DNA of 64,000 nt from Pyrocephalus nanus. Taxonomy: Eukaryota; Chordata; Aves; Passeriformes; Tyrannidae. The translations under genes and the position numbers were made by a program. Position 1 is the stretch's first letter, and each line of letters opens with the position of its first letter. Below, piece after piece: positions 39,199 to 51,347 of the stretch. The stretch covers positions 32,203,866 to 32,267,865 of the forward strand of contig CM076261.1 of the NCBI GenBank assembly GCA_038380795.1. Reading direction: 5' to 3'. The notes beneath the pieces were generated by a model. That model had not been told where the DNA came from, made no database searches, and saw nothing but the letters and a program-made list of their open reading frames with translations.

Positions 39199-39733
39199 CA
39201 GAGGCAAGTGAGCCTGAGTCTTAGCAAGTCTGTGAACAAAAGTTCCTAATGCTCCAGAGTTGGGACTCAGTGTGAGCAGATAAGCAGGGAAGGATTGTGA
39301 GGGAATAATTTTGTCTCCAGTTGAATTGAGGGCTCTTCAGCTGAGCTGAAGACCTTGTTCCCATGTTTGATGCCCTCCTCTCTTTCTGCAGAGTGGAATT
39401 TGCATTTGACTCTGGAAAAATGAACTTGATTGCAGCTGTTGCAGCTTAAAAAGATCTTTTGCTTCTCACACTACTGCTTTCATAGGGCTGTGTAATCTGA
39501 GGTTTGGCAGGTAGACCGGCTTCAAACAAGACCAACTCATGAGAAAGCTGGTTGTTTTCATTTTTAGGGATAAATTCATAAGTATTACCACCACACGTTG
39601 CTTTTAGCATGTAGTTTGCTGCATGTGCCATCACTAGGGCTCTACACCAGAGTAAGGGATTATATATAATTAAACATATGCTGCTGTAGAGTGACACTGA
39701 TGGAAATGGAGTTTAAAAGCATTCATTCCTAAG
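39199..39733. other. Spacer between two different LTRs, with a dispersed 57-bp repeat
   Basis: About 535 bp without a gene. It contains the segment 39602-39658, which recurs at 43138-43194 (see repeat entries). An 83-codon minus-strand ORF (39446-39697) overlaps that repeat and has no recognised motif. Confidence 0.6.
39602..39658 (+). repeat. 57-bp dispersed repeat, copy 1
   Basis: Starts TTTTAGCATGTAGTTTGCTG and ends CTACACCAGAGTAAGGG. It matches 43138-43194 at 53 of 57 positions in the same orientation, and all four differences are transitions. Similarity stops abruptly on both sides. The family is unknown. Confidence 0.9.
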
Positions 39734-40090
39734 TGTCATGGTCCAGAGGAAAGTGACAACCTACTCAGGTTCCTGAATTAATTAGGTCTATTTATTCAAA
39801 ATGGCTCTCCCCTTATATAGGGGGAGAGAGGAATTTTCTGAAAATGGGGTTGTGAACAATACATACAAGGAAAGGTAAGGAGGGAGCTTGACTCATAAGG
39901 AAAATCATAGGAGGGATTACATCTATATAAGGGAAGTAGAGGAAGGACATGACCTTGTTAGGGAGGTCTGCATTGCAGCACAAAGTAACCAATAGAAAAT
40001 GGGGATAGAACATAAATAAAAAACAACTGTGGGATTTTATAAAAGTGCAAGGCTACAATATAGTAAAGCATGCATTAACAATAAACATTA
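39734..40090 (-). mobile_element. LTR-like sequence of a second endogenous retrovirus family
   Basis: Begins TGTCATGGTCCAGAGG on the plus strand, so on the minus strand it would end in ...CCATGACA. Minus-strand signals are in LTR order. A TATA box (CCTATATAAGG) lies at about 39812-39824, and AATAAA at about 39793-39798 lies only some 20 bp downstream, which implies a very short R region. A terminal U5-like segment follows. The U3 border is uncertain; ACA ends occur near 40027 and 40087, and 40090 is a guess. No convincing target-site duplication was found. The adjoining segment to about 40245 may be retroviral internal sequence. Confidence 0.6.
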
Positions 40091-43000
40091 AAACTTTCTT
40101 ATAAAACTGTCTCAGTCCATTGAATCTGTTCATAGTTTGGTCACAAGGTGCTTTCCTTACCCAGGTCCTCATCTAGAGTTTCTTGCAGTCTCATTTTCCA
40201 CTGGTGAAATTTCTCTTCATCGTCTAAGACACCTCCAGCACTTAAGTGTTTAGAAAAGAATTTCATAAAGACACCTGATAAAGCCTGGAGATATTTGTTA
40301 TGGAGATCTTATATATAACATCTGTATAGAGCATAAAAAGGAATATATACCGCAGTTAACATCTAGGAAATAAATAATTTACATGAGTGAAAACAATTAA
40401 TCCAGGACGTTAGTATAAAAAGCAATCAGTATATCATTATAAGCAGGAAATTTAATTTCATCAGTATGTTTTTCACCTTTTTGATAAACTTTGAAGCAGT
40501 TTTTCAGACTTGAAAGATCAGATTTTGTATTTTGTAACCATATGTATAATGTATCTTCCTGAAAACCTCTCATAGAGTGGCAGTGTCTTCTTGAATTTAC
40601 TTCACCTTAAAGTATTTTCTTAACATTGAAAACCATGATCTGCTTATTCTTCCTTGGCAAATTAAATTTTTATTTGGAGAGTCCACTTCAGCTGAAGAAA
40701 TAAATTTTCTTGTCTGAGTTCTTTCTTAGAAAAAACAGTCAGTGCACTCCACTGGTTCTTTAGCATTTCAATAAGTCTTTTGCAGATCTAGAAGAATAAA
40801 TAAAACTTGTGTCTGCGCAATCTTTTCCATTGGATCACTGTCCTGAACCCACACATTTTTTTATACTGAGGAAGACCACAACCCAGATGACACTGTTGTC
40901 AACACACAGTATGGCACCACTGCACCTCTCTCTTAGAGCATCCCAAGTGCTGAATGCAGCCTGGTAGTAGGTCTTTGACTTTGCACTACATCTGAGGGGA
41001 GTTTGCTCTCAGAATACAAAAAAAGCTCAAGTAGAGTATCTGGTATAAAAACTTTCTCCCTTTTAGATCCTCACTCAGCATTTGCAAAGGACATTTCCAA
41101 GGTTCACTTGCAAAGGACAGGCGATGAATATTTTAAAATCTAGTTAAACATATTTTGCAGTTTTCGTGTTCCAGGTTCAGCACAAACCTGAATTTGAACT
41201 TGATCTAAATCAGAATGACAAAAAGCAAAAGCACAATAATTTTTTCCACACCCTCAAAGACCCTTTCTTCAGGTCATTATGTCATGTCTTTAGTTCCTAC
41301 TCACCAGATTTCTCAGTGTAAAGGTTAAACTGTATGGATTCCTCCATAACGAATCTCTTGCCATCTTAAACAATTGTTGGACAAATTTATTTCCAAATAA
41401 ATGAGCAGCCTGGCTTCTTAAAAATTCCTAAAATGTACTTTCTGAGTTCAGGCCCAATGGCATGTCACAGCCTGTTTGTCCAACCACTTCGCAGAAATTA
41501 TATTCTCTGTAGTCTTCAGAGGGAGAAGCTAGCGTTCAGTCAGTTCTCCTGAAAACGCTCTTAGCTGTTAGACAGTATTTCTTATTCCACTCTGCTATTA
41601 ATTTCCCTAAAAGATTTACAGTTTTACAGAACTGTAATTCACATTTCGTCTGCATGATTGTATTCTTTAAAGATGTCATCCTGAAGTTATGAGAGCTGTC
41701 ACAGCTGATTAGCAACTATTCTGCTTTGAGAAAAATTGGAATACACCAAAGACTAAGTTTTTTACCATTTTCATGGTTTTAAATCTAAACATAATTAAAA
41801 TAAAATCTGTCTTTCAATGTATAGCTTAATTTAACTCACTTAGTTTGGAAAACAGACCAAAAAAAGGAATATTTTTAAAAAATACACAAACAAGCCTAAA
41901 TTTCATGTGCAATAACAGAAAAAATCTGATCATGAGCACAGATACATCTGAAGAGAAATTATTAACATTACACATCCTAACTATTTTGACAGAATTAGAA
42001 CAGGTTAGTTCATCACTCTCTGCATGTCATTTTTTCCTACCTATAAAGTGATTAAGTTCTAAGTAAATGTTTATTCATTTTGATTTTATTAATTTTGTTT
42101 GATATTACTCTTTCAACATAGATGTGAATGATCATGACAGAATATAATTTACTAATGTTCCTGAAATTGTTATGGCTGTGGTGTTGCGTCCCTGTCTTGT
42201 TCCAATTTTCAGCAAAATTCCAATTTTGTTCTGAGTTAATTTGGCAGCTTCTTGTTATGCACCAAGAACAACATTTTAACACAGTAGGTAAGACAGTGCT
42301 GTTACTAACACAGGCAGTAATTTAGTCAAGCTCAGTTTGATATTCAAAATTTCACTTGGAAACTCTATGCAATCAAAGTCCTACTTGTTTTCCGACAGAG
42401 TGAAGTTAGTCACAGCACTAATTCTGCTTTTTGAGATATGGATGAATATCTTGTCAAGGAAGTTCATAAATTTTTGGCATTTCACCATCTTTCAAATATC
42501 ATGCCATTGTTTTGAAAGCCCTCAAGGATACAAGTTTTTTCCACTGCGAAATGTATCTGCTAACTCTACTGTTCTGAGCCATTCATTTGATTTTTTTTTT
42601 TTTTAATATATCAGGGTTAGCTATGTCTATTGCTATTGGCATATTTCTTCTGTGCTAATGTATGTATGGCTATTTTTAGCAGAGATTAGGAATATATATC
42701 AGAAATTTTATTTCTTAATTATGTTTCTCAGTTTATACAGTTCTGTACATATATGTGTGTGTATTATTCCTGTGGATCATCATAGGTAGAGTACAACAAT
42801 CCAGCAACTAATGCAGTTTTCCATAAAATCAAGAAAATAGAATGACTTCAATAAAGACTTTTTTTTTAGTACATCTTCTACCATAATAAAAATTAAATAA
42901 CAAATATTATGTAGTATATATTATATTATAGATATAAAGTTTGTAATAATATATTAATATAAAATGTTCATGTCACAAATTTTTAAATGTTGGACACATC

Positions 43001-43137
43001 AGCAAAGGCTTCAGTACTAGCATCTGATATCAGAATGCTTTTACAAAGTGTGCTCAAGTAGACATATAACACCAAGTCCTGAAAGTGCTGCTCATAGGCT
43101 TTTTTATGTTCTGAGAATGTCCATTTCTATGACATGA
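40091..43137. other. Non-coding sequence of uncertain origin beside the LTR
   Basis: AT-rich, with exon-like stop-free minus-strand segments at 40161-40240 and 41305-41364. A 54-codon stop-free minus-strand stretch at about 40848-41011 includes YYQAAFSTWDALRERC. None of these frames connect in phase, and I recognise no family. They could be remnants of retroviral internal sequence, an old pseudogene or chance. The part at about 42889-42964 is extremely AT-rich. Confidence 0.4.
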
Positions 43138-43194
43138 TTTTAGCATGTAATTTGCCACATGTGCCATCACTAAGGCTCTACACCAGAGTAAGGG
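43138..43194 (+). repeat. 57-bp dispersed repeat, copy 2
   Basis: Second copy of the segment at 39602-39658, same orientation, 53/57 identical with transitions only. The sequence after it (TGATTTATTTTTGGTGATTT) contains its own short duplication of TGATTTATTT. Confidence 0.9.
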
Positions 43195-43780
43195 TGATTT
43201 ATTTTTGGTGATTTATTTCTGGTCTAGGAGGTGAATTAACTTTCAGAATGGATCTTCTTTCCAGTGATGGTGTGAGAAGGCTTATTCAGACAAATAAACT
43301 AGATAAGCAGATCAGCCTCTGATAATTGAAGAGACTGACTTAGAGGCCTAAGTGTAACATGGAATTATACACAAGAACTATTTGATGTTTGAATAAATTT
43401 AGTTTTATAGCTGTCTATTTTTTCACAGGATTACAGAGAATCTTCAAAGTTAAGTGTGGATGTACTGTTTTAAATGAAATAAAGCTATGCAAAATTTGTT
43501 CTGTCGAAGATGTTCTTATCTCAGCTTTTCCTTCATTTTTTTTAAGAGTAAAAGGAAGCAAGTCCTCAGATACTGAGCTCTTATTTTTAGTTGAAAATTT
43601 CCTGAGGTTTGTTGATTACCTGTAAATACTATTCCAGTTGGGACTCCCTGAGTCTCATGGTATGAGGAATAGAGAGCAACAATTGTATTTTTACAGTTTC
43701 TCAGACATGTAGAATTCATAAAAATGAGAAGCGTGTTTCTCTCATCTTGGTTATTTGAATTGGCATGAAAGTAGAAAATA
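43195..43780. other. AT-rich spacer before a CR1 copy
   Basis: About 590 bp. A 78-codon plus-strand ORF (43389-43625) and a 105-codon minus-strand ORF (43516-43833, running into the CR1) show no known motif. Confidence 0.5.
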
Positions 43781-43960
43781 TCATAGAATGATAGAATATG
43801 TTGAGTTGGAAGGGACCCATCAGGAAGGATCATCTAGTTCAACTCCTGGTCCTGCACAGAACTCTCCAAGAATCACACATGAGAGCATTGTTCAAATGCT
43901 TCCTGAACTCAGGTAGGCTTGGTGCTGTGACCAGTTCCCTGGGGAATGTGTTCCAGTACT
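43781..43960 (-). mobile_element. CR1 LINE 3'-end fragment
   Basis: Minus-strand CR1 tail of about 180 bp. The terminus is TCATAGAATGATAGAATATG at 43781, then GTTGGAAGGGACCCATCAGG and the antisense of the ORF2 end (CTTCCTGAACTCAGGTAGGC; CAGTTCCCTGGGGAATGTGT). Truncated near 43960. No coding potential is left. Confidence 0.93.
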
Positions 43961-44840
43961 AGAAGTAAAGCAGAATCAGTTCTTTAGGGTGATCAGAGCA
44001 ATTAAGTATTGCTTTAGTTTTACACATAACTTTGAATGTAAGCCCACAACACACTTGCTTATCCAATCATTGCACTTATACAAGCCTTATATTTAAAAGT
44101 TAAAGCCCAGATTACTAAAAACTCTTAGATTCTTGATTCCCCAGGTGCTTATTCTTTCCTGTGATCAGAATATCTGATGCAGGCAGATGTGGGCTCACTC
44201 TGCCTGTACTATAAGCTACTTAGCAGAGTTACTGTGTTAGCATAGCAGAGAGCCACATAAATATATTCTGCCTATTCAGCTTTCAGTTCAGTTCAGAGCT
44301 GATTCACATTTAGTTAAATATGGGCATAGGGAGCCTGCACCTTTCTCCAACATAATGATGATGTATCCGTAGCAAGCACTTAACAACCTCTGAGAAGTGT
44401 TCCCTAAATTACAGTGTGTGAGCCATTAGCACTGAGGTTACTTCAAAGCAGTCAGTGCATATTTTATGAGCAATAGAAATCCTCCTGCCCTAGTGCTTAG
44501 CCCAGAGCTAGATGGAATTGTTGCTGTTGTTGCTAGTATGGGAATCCTTACCTCAGAGTGTGGGAGTCTTCTCAGGACTCATTTTGAGCTTCAAGTCGTA
44601 CCTTTCTTCTGAAAACACACTGTGAGTTTGAGCACAGTGATGTTTGTTAATATAACTTAGGGTGTAGAAATAAACATCTAAGCCTTTTTGTCAGTTCAGT
44701 CAGTGACAGATTTTGTGATTTGTTGTTCTGTTGAAATGGATGTCCAGAAGAGGACAAATATGATGATATAAAACTGATGTAACTCTGTTCTCTTACTTTA
44801 AGTTGCACTATTGCAATTTAGAGGTGATAAAGTGCTTGTG
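43961..44840. other. Spacer between two CR1 tails
   Basis: About 880 bp, AT-rich, no gene or repeat recognised. Confidence 0.55.
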
Positions 44841-44980
44841 TCACCATCCCTGGAGGTGTTTAAAAGATGTGGGGATGTGACACCTGGGGACATGGTTAAG
44901 TGGTGGTCTTGGCAGTACTGTGTTAATAGTAGGAGTTGATCTTAAAGGTCTTTTCCAACCTAAATAATTCTATGATTCTA
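44841..44980 (+). mobile_element. CR1 LINE extreme 3' end
   Basis: Plus-strand CR1 tail of about 140 bp. TCACCATCCCTGGAGGTGTT is the end of ORF2; TCTTTTCCAACCTAAATAAT and ATTCTATGATTCTA at the right end are the CR1 terminus. It is heavily 5' truncated. Confidence 0.95.
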
Positions 44981-47900
44981 GCAATATTCTAAGAAATTTC
45001 TGCTCCTTTATTTCCAGTGAAAGGTCACCTATAAAAAAGGCAAAATAAAAAAAAAAAAAAATGTTCTCAGCATATATAAATGTTGATTCAGATATTCATT
45101 TTATACATGGAAAATTCTATATGTGTGCACTCACATAAGAACCGTAATACCTTACAGTTACTATGGTAACTAGAGAGCAGCTGAGGTTTACTTCTTCTAT
45201 ATTTAGAAAAAAAATATCTAAAATGTCTCAACCAATTAATACTGCTGGTAAAATTTTACCAAGAAAGGAGCTATCAGTTATATGCTAAAGGCCTTAATTC
45301 ATCATTCTGAGGCATCTATATATAGGGGCACATCTGAGTAAACCTACAGACCTGGCTGACAGCAAATTTAAGCTATATAGACCACGGCCATGACAGGGCA
45401 CATATATTCAGGTTTGGTTCCAAGCTTACTTGGGCTTCTAGATTGCAGCCAGCTTGTCAAGTCTGTCCAAGACATGGGCTAATGCTAATTTCTGCCTTCA
45501 CCTGCCCAGACAAAATGCTTTAGAGTTTCAGCTGGACTTCTAAATTGTGAAACTGTTGGTCCCCTGCTTTATTGAGGCATTGCAGATGTACCAAATGCAG
45601 CCTTCATTCAGCACTGTTTGCTGCAGACACTGCCACAGAGCACACAGTGGAAGGGTTACAGGTCTGCGTAGCTGTGAGAATGACAGAAAGCCCTCAGAAT
45701 GGTGAAAGGTCATGGTAGGTAAGGTGTCACAAAGAGTTTGACCTTTGATTAATGGTAGCTGATTTGAAGCTTAGTAGGGAAAGGCTGCATGGTCCTTCTG
45801 TATTTTACTCCCTGCAAATTAAATGGAGAAAATATCAATAATAAGAAAAATTCTGTTTTTAAATCAGGTGTGAAATAGAAATCAATTTATGTGATGCTGA
45901 AAGACAGCACTAGTTGAAAATCTCTTCTCTCTAGAAATCTTCTTGCTTACTTTTTCAAGGGCTATTACGTTGAATATGTTTTTAAGTGTTTTGGGTGCTG
46001 GGATACTGAAAGACATACTGTGACTGAGCACTGATCATGCAACGTCTCTTAATTGCATATAAACACTTTGCTAAAACTACAAATATTGTAGGAACTGTTT
46101 CTTTAGAAATTATATTACTGAGTGATTAAATCAGATGCTTGGTTTGTGGATTCAGTTAAACTTATCAGTGCATAAAGACCATGTCTTACAAAGTCAGCTT
46201 TCTCCCTTACATTTTACTGCAGGTGTCCAACTGAAAGCCTGCATTAACAAATGGTGCACCTATAAGTGCATGCTGGTACCTGTGCCTATCACCAAGGAGG
46301 TTTGAAAAAAAGATGGGTTGAGGTTGAAAAGAAACAATAGAAATTAGGCAGAATGATTGCTTAAATTATAATTATAGTTAATGCTAGTATCCTTAGATTC
46401 TCTAGAAAACTGGTATCTAAAATATAATTACCAACTTTGTCAAAATCTCTGTCCACTTTGTTGGCCCAGTTGAGTTTTGTGAGAAGTGCTGTGGTGAATT
46501 ACACAGATCTCATTCTCTGAAGAATATGTTTTTTTTCTTTCTGTGTTTCAGACCTGTGCATGCTCTGTAAATTTCAAAAGGGTAGAGTGGATACAGATGA
46601 ATTAGAAAACAGTTCTACCACAGAGTTTTGCTCTTTCCTTGGTTTATAGCCTCTCCTCATCCAAAGCATTTTAAAGTCTGTGTCCCCATGCTTTCTATAA
46701 GATAGATACTGACTGGATGGTGTGAATATAGAGGGTAAGAACTTTCATTTTGAGAAAGGGGAAAATGACTAGTTTGGCTTTACATGAATTCTGTGTATAT
46801 TTTAAATGCAGTTCTATTTCAGTACAACCCATTTTAGGTTTTTGGTTGCTTTTTTTTTTTTTTTCCCCTAGAAGAACAGATAAGAAGAAGAATTTATTCT
46901 ATTATTCTATTATCTATTTATCTACTCTTCTATTGCTATATTAATAGCTGTCAGCTGCTGACTGTTATCTGAGCAGAATTCCTTAGTAAAGCATTATGAT
47001 GTTCATATTCCCTAGTATCAGTGTTCATGCTTGTATTCAGTACAAGTGGTCAAAATACTATGTGCCAATTGTAAAAACCAGGAGTTGCCAGTGTATGCAT
47101 TCTTAAAAAAAAAAAAAAAAAAGGCGCAATATTCTAGTATCTTATAAAATCTTTCCAAGCCATTGTGTGGAAATGGCTGTGTCATATACAAGCCATTGAG
47201 GGGAGGGGGGATAATCAATCTAAATGTCTGAATTCTGTCAAAGCTGACATTTCTTAACCTATTTTACGAGAGGTGAACTTAAAATTATATCTGTTTTTTA
47301 CTTTATCCAGTCTCTACTAGTAGTCTCAATTTCATTGGGTTACCTAGGAAACTGACTGGTATAGATTTTGTGATTATAAGGAAGGAATAGGTTTGGAAAG
47401 CACAGCTGCTTTCCCTCCATAGCTGCTGAACTTGTCTTTTCTCACTGATATTTTTTTTAAATGGAAAAATTTCACCACCTGCTGGCTCCAAGGAAGATAT
47501 TGCAGCCTTCCCAGCAGAGAAGCAGAGAAGCATGCAGGCAATGTGTATTACACAATGGACTACTTGTATAATAAAAGCCTGTTTGGGATTGACAACATTT
47601 CTATGCTGATGTTCCAAGACTGCTGCATTTGTACTAAGTAGTTTTGGAGTAGGTTAGCCTATTTTTAATTCATTCAGTCAAGGGTATTGGATGTATACCA
47701 ATAGATAAACTCGCCCCACATGTCTCTATTATAAGTGAGACAATACTGTGAAGGCAGCCTGAGTTGTTGAATTGCAAACAAATTATTCAGAACCAATTCC
47801 TAGGCCTTTCCAGTGGCTTAGATACCTACCTGTGTGGACAGTCAATTGTATAATATTCAGAAGTATTTATAGCCAGTAGGGTAATATCCATTCTCTGATA

Positions 47901-50295
47901 GGTAGAATCATAGCAAGTAACACTTTCAGGTATATTCTGAAATGTTCAAAGCCTGTAGTGCTACACCAGAGACATGAAAATGAATTTTGCTTTTAGCAGC
48001 TGTAAGCAGAAGATGAGGCAATGAAGGTGGCTGCTGCACATGCTTTCTGTGTCTCTATGCTGTTTTGTTGTGTTTTATTTCTTTGTTGGTTGGGTTTGGA
48101 AGTGGGGAATTGTTTTGTTTTGGTTTGGTTTTAATTTTGTCATTCAATATTATTTGACTGAACACTGTCTTGGAGGAGTTGGTAAGTATTCACTACAGCA
48201 CTTGGCATTTTTCTCACCTTACCAGGCAGTCTTACATGATGCAGTACCCTGGGATGACATTATTTGTTTTGGGAATAACAGTGTACAGAAAAATGAAAGA
48301 AAGACCTCCGTGGATTAGCCTTCCTATGGAAGTGATGCAACTGTGTAAATTTTGTTTCATAACATGTTGTGGTTTTTTCACCTTGTCTTTCTGCTGATCA
48401 CCAATTTGGAGCATGTGACAAAAAAATACCTCAGTGAAGGGACAATATCCTGCAAAAGTGTTGTAGTATAGCAGGGTAGCACTACAGAGTGCCTATTCGT
48501 AAACCCTGCACGGCACAGGTAATGAAAGTCATCTCATTTTCCTTACGGTACTTCATTTCTTGATTGACGTAAATACCTTAAGCCTCCTGCTACTGAAAAT
48601 GTTACCATTCCTTCACATTTTGGGACTGATGCTTGTGTGGCAGTCAAAATCATACTTGAGCTAAACCTGTTTGGTTTGATGTATTTCTGTCAGTTTCCAG
48701 TGTATCAGATCTGGCTGACTGCATAGCTGCATGAGAGGAAGAGATGGAGGAGAATGCAAAACACAGAGTACCCACAGAGTAAGATGGAGCCATCTCTTCC
48801 AGCAGCTCAGGTTTAGACTGGCTTTTGAAAATGCACCCTTCTTTAGGCAGAAATTTGGGTTTCATAGAGAACATGTACATGCAGGCATAATTCTTTGAAA
48901 TCACTTGACTGCTACTTAAGGAGGGAGAAAAAAGTGCCTTTTTTTATATAGGGTGCTACTCTTTATACAAGCTCATTTGCCTCACTAATTGTCCCCTTTA
49001 GGAGAAATCTAGTGGACAGAAGGCCCTCCAAATATGTGTGTGTGAAAATGATGCAAGCCTAAAATTTTAAGGTGAATGCCAGTCTTCATTTTCTATGGAG
49101 ATATACAACTATCTCCTTCTCACATGTGGAGTAAAGAATCATTATGCCTGGTAGTAACTGATCCCAGATGATCTTATTAACTAGGATAGTATGTGGATTT
49201 TACTAAGAAAATAGCACTCCTCTCTTCAAGAAATAGGAGAAAAATGTAGAGAAAGTCTTTTGTTATCTGCCTTGGCTCTGGAATTTTAAAGTTGCCTTTG
49301 TGCTCATATTTAATTAGTTTCTTCAAGCCTGAGGTCAAAAGAGGTGCAGAGCTGGCACATGAAAAGAAACACCGGAGGTCAATTAAAATCATTAAATCAC
49401 TATCAAACTCATCTGGAAGAACTGAAAGAATTTTTTTTCCTTCAGCAAAGACTTTTGGGGAATAACCATATGCTGAAGGGTACACATTTTCCTGGACTAG
49501 CAAAGGCATAGCTACTCTGAGTAATGACTGTGTTTCATGACAAAACACATTATATGTTAGTTGAAAGATAAGTGGTTAAAAGTGTTTCAAGTACCTTCTT
49601 TTCTCAGCTTAGGTTTTCTATTTTCACTTGTTCATTAAAAATCTCTCTGTTGTATATATCTATCTGTACATAAAGAATAGTAGAAGATGCCTCTTTCTTC
49701 AAGAAATTAGTTAATCCTCTCTGAAATTTTCTCTAAATGTATCTGTCTTTGCCCAAACATAACATTTCAGTAATCCTAAAGCACTTGTTTTCACAGCCTT
49801 CTTAAATGCATGTGCGGATAACAGTGAGTTCACTTAAAGAGTATTTTATATCTTCCTGTGTGTCAGATAGTGACAGTGGTAACTGTTCCCATGGTGATAT
49901 CTCCAGCCTATAGCAGATATCCATGCTCACCTCACAATAGATATTTTGTAGCTTCAAATTTGGAAAATTATAAGAATTTGTCTGATTTATTTGTAGGGCT
50001 CAGACTTTGCTCCTTCCAAATTACTCTGATAATTCCCTTAAAAAAAATGATGTTGTTTTACCTGAATTGAATCTCCTCTCCTTGTCTGTATCTATGTCTT
50101 GGTCAGATTTTCTGCAGTTACTGTAGATACACTGTATAAATTTGAAGACAATGCAAATTCAGAACTCAAAGATTATCTTTAGGAAAATAAGTTCATGTAA
50201 CTTTTTGTAGATGGGGCTAATCATAGTGGGGGTGGGGATGTGAACAAAAGTCTAGAGGAAAAAAAAGTGGTATTTTTAACATTCGTTTAAAACAC
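44981..50295. other. AT-rich non-coding region with homopolymer runs
   Basis: About 5.3 kb with A runs at about 45047-45061 and 47105-47122 and a T run at about 46851-46864. The longest ORF outside a repeat is on the minus strand at 49177-49548 (123 codons, alternative start, no recognised domain, no splice borders). Its length is within chance expectation for this base composition. No RNA gene or repeat family recognised. Confidence 0.5.
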
Positions 50296-51347
50296 AGTGG
50301 TGAATTGACTCTGGCTGGACGTCACATTTCTGCCAAAGCTGCTGGGCAAGGGAAAGAAAGTGTAACAACAGTTAATGGGTCAAGATAAGAACAGGCAGAG
50401 GTCACTCACTAATTACCATCATAGGCAAACCAGACTTGACTCAGGTAAATTAGTTTAATTTATTATCAGTCAAATGAGAGTAGAGTAATAAAAGGTAATA
50501 AGTACATCTTCAAACATCTTCCCCCCCAGTGCTCTCTCCTTCACAGGGATTGATTTCTTTACCTCCTCCTCACCAGCTGTGCAGCAGGACAGGGAATGGA
50601 GGCTGCAGTCAGTTCATCATATGTTGTTTCTGCTGCTCCTTCCTCCTCAGAGAAAGGACTCCTCATCCTGCTCCCTCATGGGGTCCTCTCCACAGGAGAC
50701 AGTCCTCCATGAAGTTCTCCAATGTAGGTCCTTCCCATATGTTGCAGTTCTTCACAAACTGCTCCAGCATGAGTCTCTTCCACAGGATGAAGTTCCTTCA
50801 GGAACAGGCTGCTGCAGCGTGTTTCCCCATGGGGTCACAAGTCGTACTAGTAAACCTGCTCCAGCATGGACTCCTCTCTCCAGAGGGCCACAGGTCCTGC
50901 CAGAAGCCAGCTCAGATTTCCTGATGGGGTCACAGCGTCCTTCAGGGACATCCACCTGCTCCAGCGTGGGGTCCTCCATGGACTGCAGATGGATCTCTGC
51001 GCACCTATGGACCTGCATGGTCTGCACCATGGGCTGCAAGGGAATCTCAGTTCTGGCACCTGAAGCACCTCCTCCCTGTCCTCCACTGGCCTGGGGTTCT
51101 GCAGAGCTGTTCTTCTAACATATTCTCACTCCTCTCTGGCTGCTGTTGTGCAGATTTTTTTTCTCCCCTTCTTAAATATGTTATCCTAGAGGAACTACCA
51201 CTGTCACTGATGGGCCCAGACAGTGGTATGTCCATCTTGGAGCTGGCTGCAATTGGCTCTACCAGACACAAGGGAAGCTTCTGGCAGCTTCTCCCAGAAG
51301 CCTCTCCCCATTCCCAAAACCATGCCATGCAAACACTTGCCAATAAA
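50296..51347 (-). mobile_element. Long avian retroviral LTR with internal tandem repeats
   Basis: About 1.05 kb of distinctly GC-richer sequence. The plus-strand left end is AGTGGTGAATTGACTCTGGC, where the first base of the expected TG...CA border is mutated. The right end is GCAAACACTTGCCAATAAA. Signals face the minus strand: a TATA-type box (ACATATTTAAGAAGG) at about 51170-51184 and a poly(A) signal AATAAATTAAAC at about 50450-50462. The 0.7 kb between them is a degenerate minisatellite, so it would lie within the transcribed R region. The plus-strand ORFs of 131 and 179 codons here come from the GC-rich repeats and are not genes. No internal retroviral genes adjoin it. A clear target-site duplication was not seen. 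Confidence 0.85.
50620..51060. repeat. Degenerate minisatellite inside the LTR
   Basis: Repeated words of the type CTGCTCCAGCATG(A/G) followed by TCC/TTCC-CACAGG recur at irregular spacing of roughly 40-65 bp (about 50760, 50859, 50958 and others). Copies differ by substitutions and small indels. Confidence 0.75.

Noticed and set aside
40161..41364. A minus-strand multi-exon gene using 41305-41364 and then 40161-40240
   Set aside because: The 60-nt segment is open in two phases and neither joins in frame to the only open phase of the 80-nt segment; no further exons or recognised protein.
50529..51118. Overlapping plus-strand ORFs of 131 and 179 codons
   Set aside because: They lie wholly inside the GC-rich minisatellite of a retroviral LTR, on the strand opposite to its signals, and their peptides only mirror the DNA repeat.
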